The notes: generated by a model not told the origin, from the sequence alone. A DNA stretch of 64,000 nt from Stenotrophomonas maltophilia (GCA_002364755.1 DEZI01000033.1:1-64000); one strand, 5' to 3'; shown: positions 1 through 8,997, counted from the first letter of the stretch. Numbers and translations: made by a program.

Positions 1-173
1 GGGCACTGTGGGTTTGCGGGGTGTGAGCCGCATGGGCCCGAGGCATGCCTCGGGCGGGTTGGGCAGGACGCCCAACCCCGGTCTTGCCGTGTGCGCAGGA
101 CAGCGCACACGAGCAAGCGGCGACCAAGCCTCCATGGACGGATTTACGGCGTCCCCGCAAACCCACAGTGCCC
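1..173. repeat. Compound palindromic intergenic repeat
   Basis: Bases 1-21 and 153-173 are perfect inverted repeats (21 bp). Between them lie three further hairpins: 37-54 (CCCGAGGC palindrome), 56-78 (GGGTTGGGC / GCCCAACCC) and 83-117 (CTTGC..GTGTGCGC / GCGCACAC..GCAAG). On the minus strand the part between about 152 and 22 contains CGTCCATG, GGTCGCCGC and CATGCGGCTCAC, which also occur in the same order in the loop of the large palindrome at 62201-62590. It is therefore a member of a repeat family whose core is conserved and whose outer arms differ. No coding potential was recognised. The left arm may extend beyond the window. Confidence 0.7.
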
Positions 174-279
174 CGCCATCCCACGGAATGCAGGGTCTTG
201 CTGTTGCTTCTGCAGGTGCAGGGCTGGAAGCCCTGCCAATACCCTTACACTCACTACCGCCTCCCAACTGCCCACCTGC

Positions 280-651
280 ATGAACCTTCCCCTGCACTTC
301 GGCCTGCTCGGCTCCCTCGAAGCCGGTGCCATCGCCCTGCTGGTCGGGCTGCTGGTGTACTTCCTCTGGCATCACCTGTGCCGCGTGTTGCGCTGGTCGA
401 TGGGCCATGCCATTGGCTGGGCCTGCGTGTTCTCCGTCGCCATCTCCGCCGGCATCGACATGTGGAAGCTGTTCTACATGGGCATCGTCCGGCTGGAGTC
501 GCCGCTGTATGCGCGCATCTTCCTCTCCACCATCCACGACCCCAACGAACTCGGCAGCCGCGTGGTGCTGGAAATCGCCGGCGCGCTCTCCGGTGTTGCA
601 CTCGGATGGGTCTTGTTCAGTTCGCGGTCATCCACGCGGAACGTCGAGTGA
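280..651 (+). CDS. Small integral membrane protein, unknown function
   Basis: 123-residue protein with about three hydrophobic segments (near residues 8-30, 42-62 and 98-117), so probably inner-membrane. The longer in-frame extension upstream runs through the palindromic repeat at 1-173 and looks non-protein-like, so the start was placed at the ATG at 280, just before the first hydrophobic segment. I do not recognise the family. It stands alone, followed by a 227-bp intergenic stretch. Function unknown. Confidence 0.6.
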   Translation: MNLPLHFGLLGSLEAGAIALLVGLLVYFLWHHLCRVLRWSMGHAIGWACVFSVAISAGIDMWKLFYMGIVRLESPLYARIFLSTIHDPNELGSRVVLEIAGALSGVALGWVLFSSRSSTRNVE

Positions 652-878
652 CGCAGGTTTTTCGTTGCGTACCGGTTAAATCCGGCTGCGTTGAATGTGC
701 GCCTTATGGACCGCTCACTTTGCCCTAACCACCGCAGTAAACCATGCGTCATTTCGAGTGGTTAATGGGATGTATGCACGGCGGTCGCGGCGCAAAATCG
801 ATTCAGAAACGCGGTGGCAGGGTAGGTGCCGTGCGGAGACAACACCCCGCGCTCCACCACCCAAAGGAGATCCACCTG

Positions 879-1289
879 ATGACTATTCGCAACCGCAAGC
901 CCCTGCTCGCCCTGATCGTTGCCGCCGGTAGTGTGCTGGCCGCCCCAGCCATGGCGCAGAGCGCCCAGCAGCAGGCAGCCCAGGCACAGAATCAGGCGGC
1001 GCAGGCCCAGCAGTCGGCAGCCCAGGCGGGCCAGGCGGCTGACCAGGCCTCCAGTGCGGCTGCGTCGGCGCAGGCGCAGGCCAGTGGCGGCGGCCAGACC
1101 TGGGCCAGCATCGATACCGATGGCAACGGCACCATCAGCAAGTCCGAGGCACAGGTGAACGCGGGCCTGGCCCAGGTGTTCGACCAGGCCGACACCAACA
1201 AGGACGGCGAGCTCAGCGCTGATGAGTACAAGGCCTTTGTGGCTGCCCAGCAGGCCGGGGCGGGTGCAGGTGCCGGCGGCGGCAACTGA
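879..1289 (+). CDS. Secreted EF-hand domain protein
   Basis: 136-residue protein with a clear signal peptide (ending around APAMAQ, residue 25), an Ala/Gln-rich low-complexity linker (about residues 26-68), and two EF-hand loops in the C-terminal half: DTDGNGTISKSE and DTNKDGELSADE, each with the D-x-D-x-D/N-G pattern that binds Ca2+. It probably acts in the periplasm as a calcium-binding or calcium-buffering protein. A strong ribosome binding site (AAAGGAGA, 863-870) decides the start at 879 rather than an upstream in-frame start. A rho-independent terminator follows 60 bp after the stop, so this is a single-gene transcript. The EF-hand assignment is firm; the partner is unknown. Confidence 0.85.
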   Translation: MTIRNRKPLLALIVAAGSVLAAPAMAQSAQQQAAQAQNQAAQAQQSAAQAGQAADQASSAAASAQAQASGGGQTWASIDTDGNGTISKSEAQVNAGLAQVFDQADTNKDGELSADEYKAFVAAQQAGAGAGAGGGN

Positions 1290-1351
1290 TCGCCGTTGAA
1301 TGAAACCGGTTGAATGAATCCGGTTGTGTTCGGGGCAACCGGTGCATGGGG

Positions 1352-1381
1352 CCCGGGCGGCGAAGGCCGCCCGGGTTTTTG
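1352..1381 (+). terminator. Rho-independent terminator
   Basis: Perfect 10-bp GC-rich stem (1352-1361 with 1366-1375), GAAG loop, followed by TTTTT at 1376-1380. It ends the EF-hand gene transcript and lies just upstream of the HAD hydrolase gene. Confidence 0.9.
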
Positions 1382-1411
1382 TTGCCCTCCGCACCCCTGT
1401 ATCCTTGTCGG

Positions 1412-2164
1412 ATGAACGCCTCCACGCCTGCGCGCTCGCGCGCCATCGGCCTGGTCGGTTTTGACGGTGACGACACGCTGTGGAAGAGCGAGGACTATTA
1501 CCGCAAGGCCGAGCAGGACTACCTGGACCTGCTGTCGCGCTACGTCGACGTGCACGACACCCAGACCGCCCGCCACCTTCTGGAAGTGCAGCAGCGCAAC
1601 CTGGCCGTGTTCGGCTATGGGGTGAAGGGCATGGTCCTGTCGATGATCGAAGCGGCCATCGACATCACCGGCCAGCGCATCGACGCCAAGGACATCCAGC
1701 GCATGCTGGATATCGGCCATGAAACCCTGCGCCACCCGGTCGACCTGATCGACGGCGTGCGCGAATCGGTGGCAACCATCGCCGAGCAGTACCCGGTGGT
1801 GCTGATCACCAAGGGCGACCTGTTCCACCAGGAGGCCAAGATCAAGGTGGCCAAGCTGCACGAGCTGTTCCCGCGCATCGAGATCGTCTCCGAGAAGGAT
1901 CCGGAAACCTACGCCCGCGTGCTGTCCGAATTCGATCTGCCGATGCAGCAGTTCGTGATGGTCGGCAACTCGCTGCGCTCGGATATCGAGCCGGTGGTCA
2001 CCCTCGGCGGCTGGGGCATCCACACCCCGTACGCGGTCACCTGGGCACACGAAACCCAGCATGGCGTGGCCGACGACGAACCGCGCATGGTCACCGCCGA
2101 TACCGCCTGGGATTGGCCGGCCGCGCTGGCCACGATCGAGGCCAAGGCCGCTGCAGCGGCCTGA
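1412..2164 (+). CDS. HAD-superfamily hydrolase
   Basis: 250-residue cytoplasmic phosphatase-type protein. HAD motif I is FDGDDTLW near residue 17 (nucleophile Asp and acid/base Asp two residues on), motif II is the Thr in LITKGD, the conserved Lys follows in the KIKVAKLHELF segment, and motif III/IV is GNSLRSDIEPV. A helical cap lies between motifs I and II, as in class I HAD enzymes. Substrate not predictable; family members are phosphomonoesterases or dehalogenases. The ATG at 1412 was chosen because it gives a compact N-terminus and sits after the terminator of the upstream gene; an in-frame ATG at 1310 would run through that terminator hairpin. Confidence 0.85.
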   Translation: MNASTPARSRAIGLVGFDGDDTLWKSEDYYRKAEQDYLDLLSRYVDVHDTQTARHLLEVQQRNLAVFGYGVKGMVLSMIEAAIDITGQRIDAKDIQRMLDIGHETLRHPVDLIDGVRESVATIAEQYPVVLITKGDLFHQEAKIKVAKLHELFPRIEIVSEKDPETYARVLSEFDLPMQQFVMVGNSLRSDIEPVVTLGGWGIHTPYAVTWAHETQHGVADDEPRMVTADTAWDWPAALATIEAKAAAAA

Positions 2165-2195
2165 CAGGACCCGGCGGCTGCGGCAGAATCGGGGC

Positions 2196-2696
2196 ATGAA
2201 CCGTGTCCCGATCCAGATGTGCTCGCTCCTGCTGCTGTCGCTCCTGCTGCTGGCGCCGGCCACCGTGCTGGCCCAGCAGACCGCCGAACGTTCGGCGGCC
2301 TACACGGTTGAAACCGGTGACCGCTGGCTGGATGCCCAGCTGCAGGACATCAATCACTACGCTGAGCGCTACCCTGATGCCTTCCTCGACGAGGTATCGC
2401 GCTACGCCAACGTGCCGCGCGGCTATGTCAGCGCACTGTTCACCAATCACGGCTGGCAGGCCGGCGATATCTACTTCGCCTGCTTCTGGGCCAAGGCCAG
2501 CGGCCAGACCTGCCGCGACAGCGTGCGCGCCTTCAGCCAGAACCCGGAAGGGGGCTGGGAGGCGGTGGTCACGCGCATGCCGGTGAAGCCGGACAACCTG
2601 CATGTCCGCGCCGTGCGCCACGCCATCGTGGCCAGCTACGAGCACTGGGACCGGCCGATCACCCTCGATGCCACGCTGAAGCGCCAGCTGCGGTAG
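2196..2696 (+). CDS. Periplasmic protein of unknown function
   Basis: 166 residues with an N-terminal signal peptide (hydrophobic LLLLSLLLLAPATVLAQ, cleavage near residue 27). The mature part contains aromatic-rich segments (NHYAERYPDAF, GDIYFACFWAK) and two cysteines that could form a disulfide. I do not recognise the family. The TAG stop at 2694-2696 is also the GTAG head of a SMAG palindrome, so the repeat abuts or supplies the C-terminus. It lies 31 bp downstream of the HAD gene in the same direction and may be co-transcribed with it. Confidence 0.65.
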   Translation: MNRVPIQMCSLLLLSLLLLAPATVLAQQTAERSAAYTVETGDRWLDAQLQDINHYAERYPDAFLDEVSRYANVPRGYVSALFTNHGWQAGDIYFACFWAKASGQTCRDSVRAFSQNPEGGWEAVVTRMPVKPDNLHVRAVRHAIVASYEHWDRPITLDATLKRQLR

Positions 2697-2762
2697 CGCC
2701 GGGCCATGCCCGGCGAGCGCGACGCGCGGCCCAGGAGGCCGCCGGGCATGGCCCGGCGCTAC
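2693..2762. repeat. SMAG-type palindromic repeat pair
   Basis: GTAG-headed element: GTAGCGCCGGGC..GCCCGGCG in one orientation and its inverted partner ending in GCGCTAC at 2762. The two halves can pair with each other or form separate hairpins. The same CCGGGCATGGCCCGG sequence class recurs at 4193-4354, 10544-10605, 38466-38595 and 63113-63239. Confidence 0.85.
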
Positions 2763-2833
2763 CGATGGTGTTCCCCGCAAACGGCGGCCACAATACGGCT
2801 CTCGCCGTTCCCGTTCCCGCATTCGAGTGACTG

Positions 2834-4195
2834 ATGAGCGCCTCTTTCGTTTCGCCTGATGTGATCCGCCGCCTGTTCGCCCAGGCCATGTCCCGCATGT
2901 ACCGCACCGAAGTGCCGCTGTACGGCACGTTGGTGGAACTGGTGGAGCGGATCAACGCGGAGGTGCTTGCGCAGGACCCGGCGCTCGCCGCGCAGCTGCA
3001 GCGCAACGACGAGCGCGCACGCCTGGACGAAGAGCGCCACGGCGCGATCCGCGTCGGCACCCCGCAGGAACTGGCCACGCTGCGCCGCCTGTTCGCGGTC
3101 ATGGGCATGTTCCCGGTGGCCTACTACGATCTGTCGGTGGCCGGCGTGCCGGTGCATTCCACCGCGTTCCGCCCGCTTACCGGCGCGGCCCTGGCGCAGA
3201 ACCCGTTCCGCGTGTTCACCTCGCTGCTGCGCCTGGAGCTGATCGAAGACGAAGCGCTGCGCGCCGAGTCCGCGCGCATCCTTGAACGCCGCCGCATCTT
3301 CACCGAGGGCGCGCTGGCGCTGATCGAGCAGGCCGAGCGTGACGGTGGCCTGTCGCAGGCCGATGCCGAGCGCTTCGTTGCCGAGGCGCTGGAGACCTTC
3401 CGCTGGCACGGGGATGCCACCGTCGACCTGCCCACCTACCACGCGCTGCACGATGCGCACCGGCTGGTGGCCGACGTGGTCAGCTTCCGCGGCCCGCACA
3501 TCAACCACCTCACCCCGCGCACGCTGGATATCGATGCCGCCCAGGCCGCGATGATCGAACATGGCATGGCCGCCAAGGCGGTGATCGAAGGCCCGCCGCG
3601 TCGCGCCTGCCCGATCCTGCTGCGGCAGACCAGCTTCAAGGCGTTGGAAGAAGCCGTGCATTTCCCCGGTGGCGAGGGCGGCGATGCCGGCACGCATACC
3701 GCGCGCTTCGGCGAGATCGAGCAGCGTGGCCTTGCCCTGACCCCGAAGGGGCGCGCGCTGTATGACCAGCTGTTGGCGCAGGCCCGCGATGCCGGTGGCG
3801 CCGGCAGCACCGGTGGTGACTATGGCCAGCGCCTGCAGGCGGTGTTCGCCAGTTTCCCCGATGACCACGACACCCTGCGCCAGGAAGGGCTGGGCTATTA
3901 CCGTTACCAGCTGACCGACGCCGGGCGCGCCGCGCCGGAGCGCGTGGCCGACCTGCCGGCCGAAGTGCTGGTAGCCGCCGGCCTGGCCACGGCCGACCCG
4001 ATCGTCTACGAGGATTTCCTGCCGGTCAGCGCCGCGGGCATCTTCCAGTCCAACCTGGGCGGTGAAGAGCAGCGGGCCTATGCCGCGCACGCCAACCGCG
4101 AAGCGTTCGAGCAGGCGATGGGCGTGGCGGTGAACGACGAGTTCGAGATCTACGAGCGGCTGCAGGCCGAATCGCTGGCGGCGCTGCGCGGGTAA
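2834..4195 (+). CDS. hglS: 2-oxoadipate dioxygenase/decarboxylase (HglS/YdcJ, DUF1338)
   Basis: 453-residue cytoplasmic Fe(II) enzyme of the DUF1338 (vicinal-oxygen-chelate-like) family, close to the usual 450-460 aa. The family converts 2-oxoadipate plus O2 to 2-hydroxyglutarate in lysine catabolism. Recognisable parts are the N-terminal YRTEVPLYGTLVELV segment (residues 18-32), the FRGPHINHLTPRTLDID metal-site region (about residues 217-233), and the SFKALEE..F stretch near residue 272. The ATG at 2834 is the only plausible start. The gene is flanked by palindromic repeats and looks monocistronic; no other lysine-catabolic gene is adjacent. The family assignment rests on recognised sequence pattern; the precise substrate follows from characterised homologues. 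Confidence 0.85.
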   Translation: MSASFVSPDVIRRLFAQAMSRMYRTEVPLYGTLVELVERINAEVLAQDPALAAQLQRNDERARLDEERHGAIRVGTPQELATLRRLFAVMGMFPVAYYDLSVAGVPVHSTAFRPLTGAALAQNPFRVFTSLLRLELIEDEALRAESARILERRRIFTEGALALIEQAERDGGLSQADAERFVAEALETFRWHGDATVDLPTYHALHDAHRLVADVVSFRGPHINHLTPRTLDIDAAQAAMIEHGMAAKAVIEGPPRRACPILLRQTSFKALEEAVHFPGGEGGDAGTHTARFGEIEQRGLALTPKGRALYDQLLAQARDAGGAGSTGGDYGQRLQAVFASFPDDHDTLRQEGLGYYRYQLTDAGRAAPERVADLPAEVLVAAGLATADPIVYEDFLPVSAAGIFQSNLGGEEQRAYAAHANREAFEQAMGVAVNDEFEIYERLQAESLAALRG

Positions 4196-4354
4196 TCCGG
4201 GACATCCGCCGGGCATGGCCCGGCGCTACCAGGGTAATCCGGGACATCCGCCGGGCATGGCCCGGCGCTACCAGGGTAATCCGGGGCATCCGCCGGGCAT
4301 GGCCCGGCGCTACCAGGGTAACGTGGGGTAGCGCCGGGCCATGCCCGGCGTACC
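4193..4354. repeat. Tandem array of SMAG-type repeats
   Basis: Three nearly identical 42-bp units start at 4193, 4235 and 4277 (each TAATCCGGG.. then CCGCCGGGCATGGCCCGG then CGCTACCAGGG). A fourth, inverted GTAG-headed copy follows at 4328-4354. The first unit begins with the TAA stop of the upstream gene. There are no unique spacers, so it is not a CRISPR array. Confidence 0.85.
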
Positions 4355-4362
4355 GACGATGG

Positions 4363-5877
4363 TCAGCCCTTCATCGTGCCGGTATCCAGCCAACGCTGGT
4401 GCCACGACAGCGCCTCCGGCAGCAGGTGCGGGGTGTGCTTGCCGTAGCTTTCGCGGCTGGCGCGGTCGAAGTAGTCCTGCAGCTGCGGGCGGAAATCCGG
4501 GTGCGCGCAGTTGTCGATCAGCACCTGCGCGCGCTTGCGCGGGGTCAAACCACGCAGATCGGCCAGGCCCTGTTCGGTCACGATCACCGACACGTCGTGC
4601 TCGGTGTGGTCGACATGGCTCACCATCGGGGTGATCGCCGAGATCGTGCCGTTCTTCGCGGTGGACGGACTGAGGAACGCCGACAGGAAACCGTTGCGGG
4701 CAAAGTCACCCGAACCGCCGATGCCGTTCATGATCCGGGTGCCCATCACGTGCGTCGAATTGACGTTGCCGTAGATGTCCACCTCGATCATGCCATTCAT
4801 GCCGATGCAGCCCAGGCGGCGCACCAGTTCCGGGTGGTTGGAGATTTCCTGCGTGCGCATGATGATGCGCTCGCGGTAGAAATCGATGTGTTCCTTGAAC
4901 GTCTCGTTGGCCTGCGGGCTGAGCGCGAAGCCAGTGCACGAGGCATAGCTCAGCACGCCGTCGCGCAGCAGGTCGAGCATGCCGTCCTGGATCACCTCGG
5001 TGAACGCGGCCAGATCGCGGAAGCCACTTTTGGCCAGGCCGGCCAGCACCGCGTTGGGAATATTGCCCACGCCCGACTGCAGCGGCAGCAGGTTCGGCGG
5101 CAGGCGGCCCTTCTTCACTTCGTGCTGCAGGAACTCGATCAGGTGCGAAGCGATCTGCTCGCTGGTCGCATCGATCGGGCTGAACGGGCTGTTGCGGTCC
5201 GGGCCGTTGGTGCGCACCACGGCCACGATCTTGTCCGGGTCGCAGCGCAGCGCGGTATCGCCAATGCGGTCGTTGGCGTTCACCAGCGGAATCGGCTTGC
5301 GGTGCGGCGGCAGCGCGGTGCCGTAGTAGATGTCATGCATGCCATCGACGCCGGCCGGCTGCCACGCGTTGACCTCGACGATGACCTTCTTGGCCAGGTC
5401 CAGCCAGGTCTTGTTGTTGCCTACCGAGGTGGAGGGCACCAGCGAGCCGTCCTCGCGGATGGCCGACACTTCGATTACCGCGGTGTCGATCTCGCCGTAG
5501 AAGCCGAACCAGACGTGCTGGGCGACGTGGCTGAGGTGGATGTCGATGTAATCCAGCTTGCCCTCGTTGATGCGGTTGCGCGCATCCGGGTCGCTCTGGA
5601 AAGGCATGCGCATGGCGATGCCATCGGCCTTGGCCAGCGCGCCGTCCAGTTCCGGTGCGGTCGAGGCGCCGGTCATCAGCTTGATCTGGAAGGGCAGGCC
5701 CTGGGCGTGCACCGTCTCGATGCGACGGGCAAGTTCGACGGGGACGGCCTTGGGATAACCGGAGCCGGTGAAGCCGCTCATGGCGACGGTTTCACCGGGC
5801 TGGATCAGCGCGGCTGCGGCCTCGGCGGAGACCACGCGGTCACGGAGACGCGCGTTGGCGATGCGATCAACAGACAT
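4363..5877 (-). CDS. Acetyl-CoA hydrolase/succinyl-CoA:acetate CoA-transferase
   Basis: 504-residue class I CoA-transferase of the AarC/Cat1/Ach1 type, the usual length. It moves CoA between an acyl-CoA (typically succinyl-CoA) and acetate. Seen in the sequence: the N-terminal GSGYPKAVPVELA segment, the GVGNIPNAVL glycine-rich motif near residue 267, the FTEVIQDGMLDLL segment carrying the catalytic glutamate (about residue 292), and the GGSGDF / EHDVSVIVTEQGLADLRG C-terminal signature. Single gene, divergent from the small intergenic region at 5878-6201. Whether it works as hydrolase or transferase cannot be told by eye; AarC-like transferase is the more likely reading. Confidence 0.88.
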   Translation of the reverse strand: MSVDRIANARLRDRVVSAEAAAALIQPGETVAMSGFTGSGYPKAVPVELARRIETVHAQGLPFQIKLMTGASTAPELDGALAKADGIAMRMPFQSDPDARNRINEGKLDYIDIHLSHVAQHVWFGFYGEIDTAVIEVSAIREDGSLVPSTSVGNNKTWLDLAKKVIVEVNAWQPAGVDGMHDIYYGTALPPHRKPIPLVNANDRIGDTALRCDPDKIVAVVRTNGPDRNSPFSPIDATSEQIASHLIEFLQHEVKKGRLPPNLLPLQSGVGNIPNAVLAGLAKSGFRDLAAFTEVIQDGMLDLLRDGVLSYASCTGFALSPQANETFKEHIDFYRERIIMRTQEISNHPELVRRLGCIGMNGMIEVDIYGNVNSTHVMGTRIMNGIGGSGDFARNGFLSAFLSPSTAKNGTISAITPMVSHVDHTEHDVSVIVTEQGLADLRGLTPRKRAQVLIDNCAHPDFRPQLQDYFDRASRESYGKHTPHLLPEALSWHQRWLDTGTMKG

Positions 5878-5973
5878 GACGACACGTGTTTCAAGGGGGA
5901 AGCCCGATTATCGGCCATCCCCCGCCGTACGGGAGCTGCGACCTTCGTGGAATGGCTTTTCCGGACGGCGGGC

Positions 5974-6103
5974 TACCATACCCACCAGTTCTGTTTTGCA
6001 GTGCAGCGTGCAATGTCCTCCCGCATTCCGCACGATGGCCCTGCATCCCGACGTGGGGGAGGGAGCAGAGCCCGCTGGCAGTTCGCTGCAAGCGGGCTTT
6101 TTT
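5974..6103 (+). ncRNA. Candidate small RNA with intrinsic terminator
   Basis: An intergenic transcript is suggested by a strong terminator at 6069-6103 (8-bp stem AGCCCGCT/AGCGGGCT, then six T) that has no coding sequence upstream of it on the plus strand. A possible -10 box, TACCAT (5974-5979), would give an RNA of about 118 nt starting near 5986. The -35 region is poor. The adjacent CoA-transferase is divergent and glnE begins 98 bp downstream, so the terminator belongs to neither. Existence and strand are inferred from the terminator only. Confidence 0.4.
6069..6103 (+). terminator. Rho-independent terminator
   Basis: Stem AGCCCGCT (6069-6076) with AGCGGGCT (6091-6098), 14-nt loop, followed by a run of T to 6103. 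It is located in the CoA-transferase/glnE intergenic region and would end a small plus-strand transcript. Confidence 0.8.
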
Positions 6104-6137
6104 ATTGCCTGACGGCAAAGCTGAACAGGCGTTTGGC

Positions 6138-6178
6138 GGGGTCAGAGCCCTTTGCCATGGGCAAAGGGATCCGACCCC
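6138..6178. repeat. 41-bp palindromic repeat, GGGGTCAGAGCCC class
   Basis: Imperfect 41-bp palindrome: GGGGTCAGAGCCCTTTGCC at one end, GGCAAAGGGATCCGACCCC at the other. A second copy of the same length lies at 51844-51884. It sits 24 bp upstream of the glnE start, so it may form a hairpin in the glnE leader. Confidence 0.8.
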
Positions 6179-6201
6179 GGCCGGGTCGATACAATCAGGG
6201 C

Positions 6202-8997
6202 ATGACCCTCGCCCCCGCCGAACTGCCCGCCACCCTCCAGCCCCTGGTCGACCGCGCGCTGGCGCGCCTGGCCCATGTCCTGCCCGAGCCCATCCCCGCC
6301 GCGCTGCAGGCGCCGCTGACCCGTCTGGCGGTGGCCAGCGACTTCGCCCTGGACACCCTCGTGCGCCAGCCGGCGCTGCTGGCCCACCTGGCCCAGCCCG
6401 GCTGCCCGCCGCTGCCGGCGCCCGTGCTCGACCCGCAGCAGCCCAGCGACTGGCAGGCGCAGCTGCGGCGCTGGCGTGCGGCCATGTCCACCCGCCTGGT
6501 CTGGCGCGATCTGGCCGGCCTGGACGACGTGCCGCAGACCCTGGCCGGCGCCACCACCCTCGCCGAGGACTGCCTGCGCCTGGCGCTGGATGCCCTGCAG
6601 CAGGAATTCGCCCAGCGCCACGGCGTCATCCGCGATGACGACGGCCAGCCGATGCAGCTGGTGGTGTTCGGCCTGGGCAAGCTGGGCGGTGGCGAGCTCA
6701 ACTTCAGTTCCGATATCGACCTGGTCTACGCCTACGCGCAGGGCGGCGAATCCGATGGCCCGCGCCCGCTGGCCGCCGAGGAGTACTTCGCCCGCCTCGG
6801 CCAGCGCCTGGCCAAGCTGCTGGACGAGACCACCGTCGATGGCTTCAGCCACCGCGTCGACCTGCGCCTGCGCCCGTTCGGCAGCGCTGGCCGCGTCGCG
6901 CTGTCGTTCGCGGCAATGGACCAGTATTTCCAGCGCGAGGGCCGCGACTGGGAGCGCTATGCCTGGCTGAAGGCACGCGCGGTGGCTGGCGACATCGCCG
7001 CCGGTGAAGCGTGGCTGCAGACCCTGCGTCCGTTCGTCTACCGCCGCTATCTGGATTTCACCGCGCTCGATGGCCTGCGCGAGATGAAGGCGGCGATCAC
7101 CGCCGAAGTCGCGCGCCGCGAGCTGCACGAAGACATCAAGCGCGGCTCCGGTGGCATCCGCGAAATCGAATTCCTGTGCCAGGCGCTGCAGCTGATCCGC
7201 GCCGGGCGCGAGCCGGTGCTGCGCGAGCGGCGCCTGCTGGTCGCCCTGCAGGCGCTGGTCAACGCCGGCCAGATCGCGCCGGACGATGGTGCCGCGCTGC
7301 GCGAGGCCTACCTGTTCCTGCGTCGTCTGGAAAACCGCCTGCAGATGCTGCGCGATGCACAGACCCACGTGCTGCCCAGCGACCCGCTGGATCGCCAGCG
7401 CATCGCCCTCGGCCTGGGCTACACCGACTGGGATTCGCTGCGCGCGGCACTGAGCGTGCAGCAGCAGCGCGTCAGCACCGAATTCGCCGCGCTGCTGGCC
7501 CCGCGCAAGGGCCAGGCCGCACCCGATGCGCTGGCCAGCTACTGGCGCAGCCTGCCCGAAGGCAGCAATGCCGAACTGCTGGCCGAAGCCGGTTTCCTCG
7601 ATGCCAACGGCGCCAACCAGTCGCTGCGTGATTTCGCCCAGAGCACTGGCGTGAAGTCGCTGTCCGATGCCGCGCGCGCGCGCCTGGACCGCGTGCTGCC
7701 AGCGCTGCTGCACGCCGCCACGCGTTCGCCGCAGCCCGATGCTGCGCTCAAGCGCGTGCTCGGCCTGCTGCAGGCGGTGCTGCGTCGAACGAGTTATCTG
7801 GCGCTGCTGGACGAACAACCCAGCGCCCTGGCGCGGCTGGTGGACGTACTGGCGCGCAGCGCGCTGTTGGCCGAGCGCCTGGCCGCGTACCCGCTGCTGC
7901 TGGACGAACTGCTGGACGTGCGCGTGTCCGGGCCGATGCCCGCATTCGACGGCATGCTGGCCGAATGCCAGCAGGTGCTGCCGGTGGAGGATCCCGAATC
8001 GCAGCTGCGCTGGCTCAATGAAACGCGGCTTGCGCTCAGCTTCCGCATGGCGATGGCCACGCTCGATGGCCGCCAGGGTGCGGTGGACAGCACCCGCCAG
8101 CTGGCCGAGCTGGCGCAGGCGGTGGTCATCACCGTGCTGAAGCTGGCCGAGGCGGAGATGCATGCCGTGCATGGCGCCGTGCCGGGCGGGCGCTTTGCGA
8201 TCATCGGTTACGGCAGCCTGGGCGGGCTGGAGCTGGGCTTCGGTTCCGATCTGGATCTGGTGTTCCTGCACGACCATCCTGCCGGCGTGGAAGCCAGCGA
8301 TGGCGCCCGCCCGCTGGAACCGGGCCGCTGGTACGCGCGCCTGGCGCAGAAGGTGATGGCCCTGCTGGGCGCGGTCACCGCTGCCGGCCGCCTGTACGAC
8401 ATCGACGTGCGCCTGCGCCCGGATGGCGGCAAGGGCACGCTGGTGTCCTCGCTGGCCAGCTACACCGAGTACCAGCGCGAACGTGCCTGGACCTGGGAAC
8501 ACCAGGCCTTGGTGCGCGCGCGCGGCGTGGCCGGCGATGCCGGCCTGCTGGCCGATTTCGAACAGGTGCGCGCGCAGACCCTGGGCCGCGAACGCGACCC
8601 CGCCACGCTGTATGCCGACGTACTGAAGATGCGCGGGCGCATGCGCACCGAACTGGACCGCAGCGATGCCGCGCGGCTGGACCTGAAGCAGGGCGCCGGT
8701 GGCGTGGTCGATCTGGAATTCCTGCTGCAGACCGGCGTGCTGGCACGCAGCGCTCAGGTGCCGGCGCTGCTGGAACCGCGCGACACGCCGTCGTTGATCG
8801 ACGCGCTGGCGGCGGCGGGATTCCTGCCGGAGGCCACTGCGCGTGCGTTGCACGGTGCACACGCCACGCTGCTGGATGTCGGCCTGGCCTGCACGCTGGA
8901 CCGCCGCCCGCGGTTGGCACCGACGACACCGGCAATTGAAGACGCGTGTACCGCGATCAGTGCCGCGTGTGTGGCGGCGGAGCTGCCGTTCGGCTGA
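6202..8997 (+). CDS. glnE: Bifunctional glutamine synthetase adenylyltransferase/deadenylase
   Basis: 931 residues, the normal length of GlnE. It adenylylates and deadenylylates glutamine synthetase in response to PII/PII-UMP, so it acts in the cytosol in nitrogen control. Two nucleotidyltransferase domains are visible: the N-terminal one has VVFGLGKLGGGELNFSSDIDL (about residues 154-174) and the C-terminal one IIGYGSLGGLELGFGSDLDL (about residues 668-687), each with the G-S/K-L-G-G..E-L..S-D-x-D metal motif. The RERD and HEDIKRGSGGIREIEF segments are also typical. The in-frame region upstream of 6202 contains a palindromic repeat and is antisense to the CoA-transferase, so the start is placed at the ATG at 6202. 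No neighbouring glnB or glnD. Confidence 0.96.
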   Translation: MTLAPAELPATLQPLVDRALARLAHVLPEPIPAALQAPLTRLAVASDFALDTLVRQPALLAHLAQPGCPPLPAPVLDPQQPSDWQAQLRRWRAAMSTRLVWRDLAGLDDVPQTLAGATTLAEDCLRLALDALQQEFAQRHGVIRDDDGQPMQLVVFGLGKLGGGELNFSSDIDLVYAYAQGGESDGPRPLAAEEYFARLGQRLAKLLDETTVDGFSHRVDLRLRPFGSAGRVALSFAAMDQYFQREGRDWERYAWLKARAVAGDIAAGEAWLQTLRPFVYRRYLDFTALDGLREMKAAITAEVARRELHEDIKRGSGGIREIEFLCQALQLIRAGREPVLRERRLLVALQALVNAGQIAPDDGAALREAYLFLRRLENRLQMLRDAQTHVLPSDPLDRQRIALGLGYTDWDSLRAALSVQQQRVSTEFAALLAPRKGQAAPDALASYWRSLPEGSNAELLAEAGFLDANGANQSLRDFAQSTGVKSLSDAARARLDRVLPALLHAATRSPQPDAALKRVLGLLQAVLRRTSYLALLDEQPSALARLVDVLARSALLAERLAAYPLLLDELLDVRVSGPMPAFDGMLAECQQVLPVEDPESQLRWLNETRLALSFRMAMATLDGRQGAVDSTRQLAELAQAVVITVLKLAEAEMHAVHGAVPGGRFAIIGYGSLGGLELGFGSDLDLVFLHDHPAGVEASDGARPLEPGRWYARLAQKVMALLGAVTAAGRLYDIDVRLRPDGGKGTLVSSLASYTEYQRERAWTWEHQALVRARGVAGDAGLLADFEQVRAQTLGRERDPATLYADVLKMRGRMRTELDRSDAARLDLKQGAGGVVDLEFLLQTGVLARSAQVPALLEPRDTPSLIDALAAAGFLPEATARALHGAHATLLDVGLACTLDRRPRLAPTTPAIEDACTAISAACVAAELPFG

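Noticed and set aside
4193..4318. Possible CRISPR array (42-bp repeats)
   Set aside because: Units are contiguous and nearly identical without unique spacers; hairpin-type SMAG array. The same applies to 38466-38595 and 51650-51829.
4399..6201. Long N-terminal extension of glnE
   Set aside because: It runs antisense through the CoA-transferase gene and a palindromic repeat; the GlnE family begins at the ATG at 6202.
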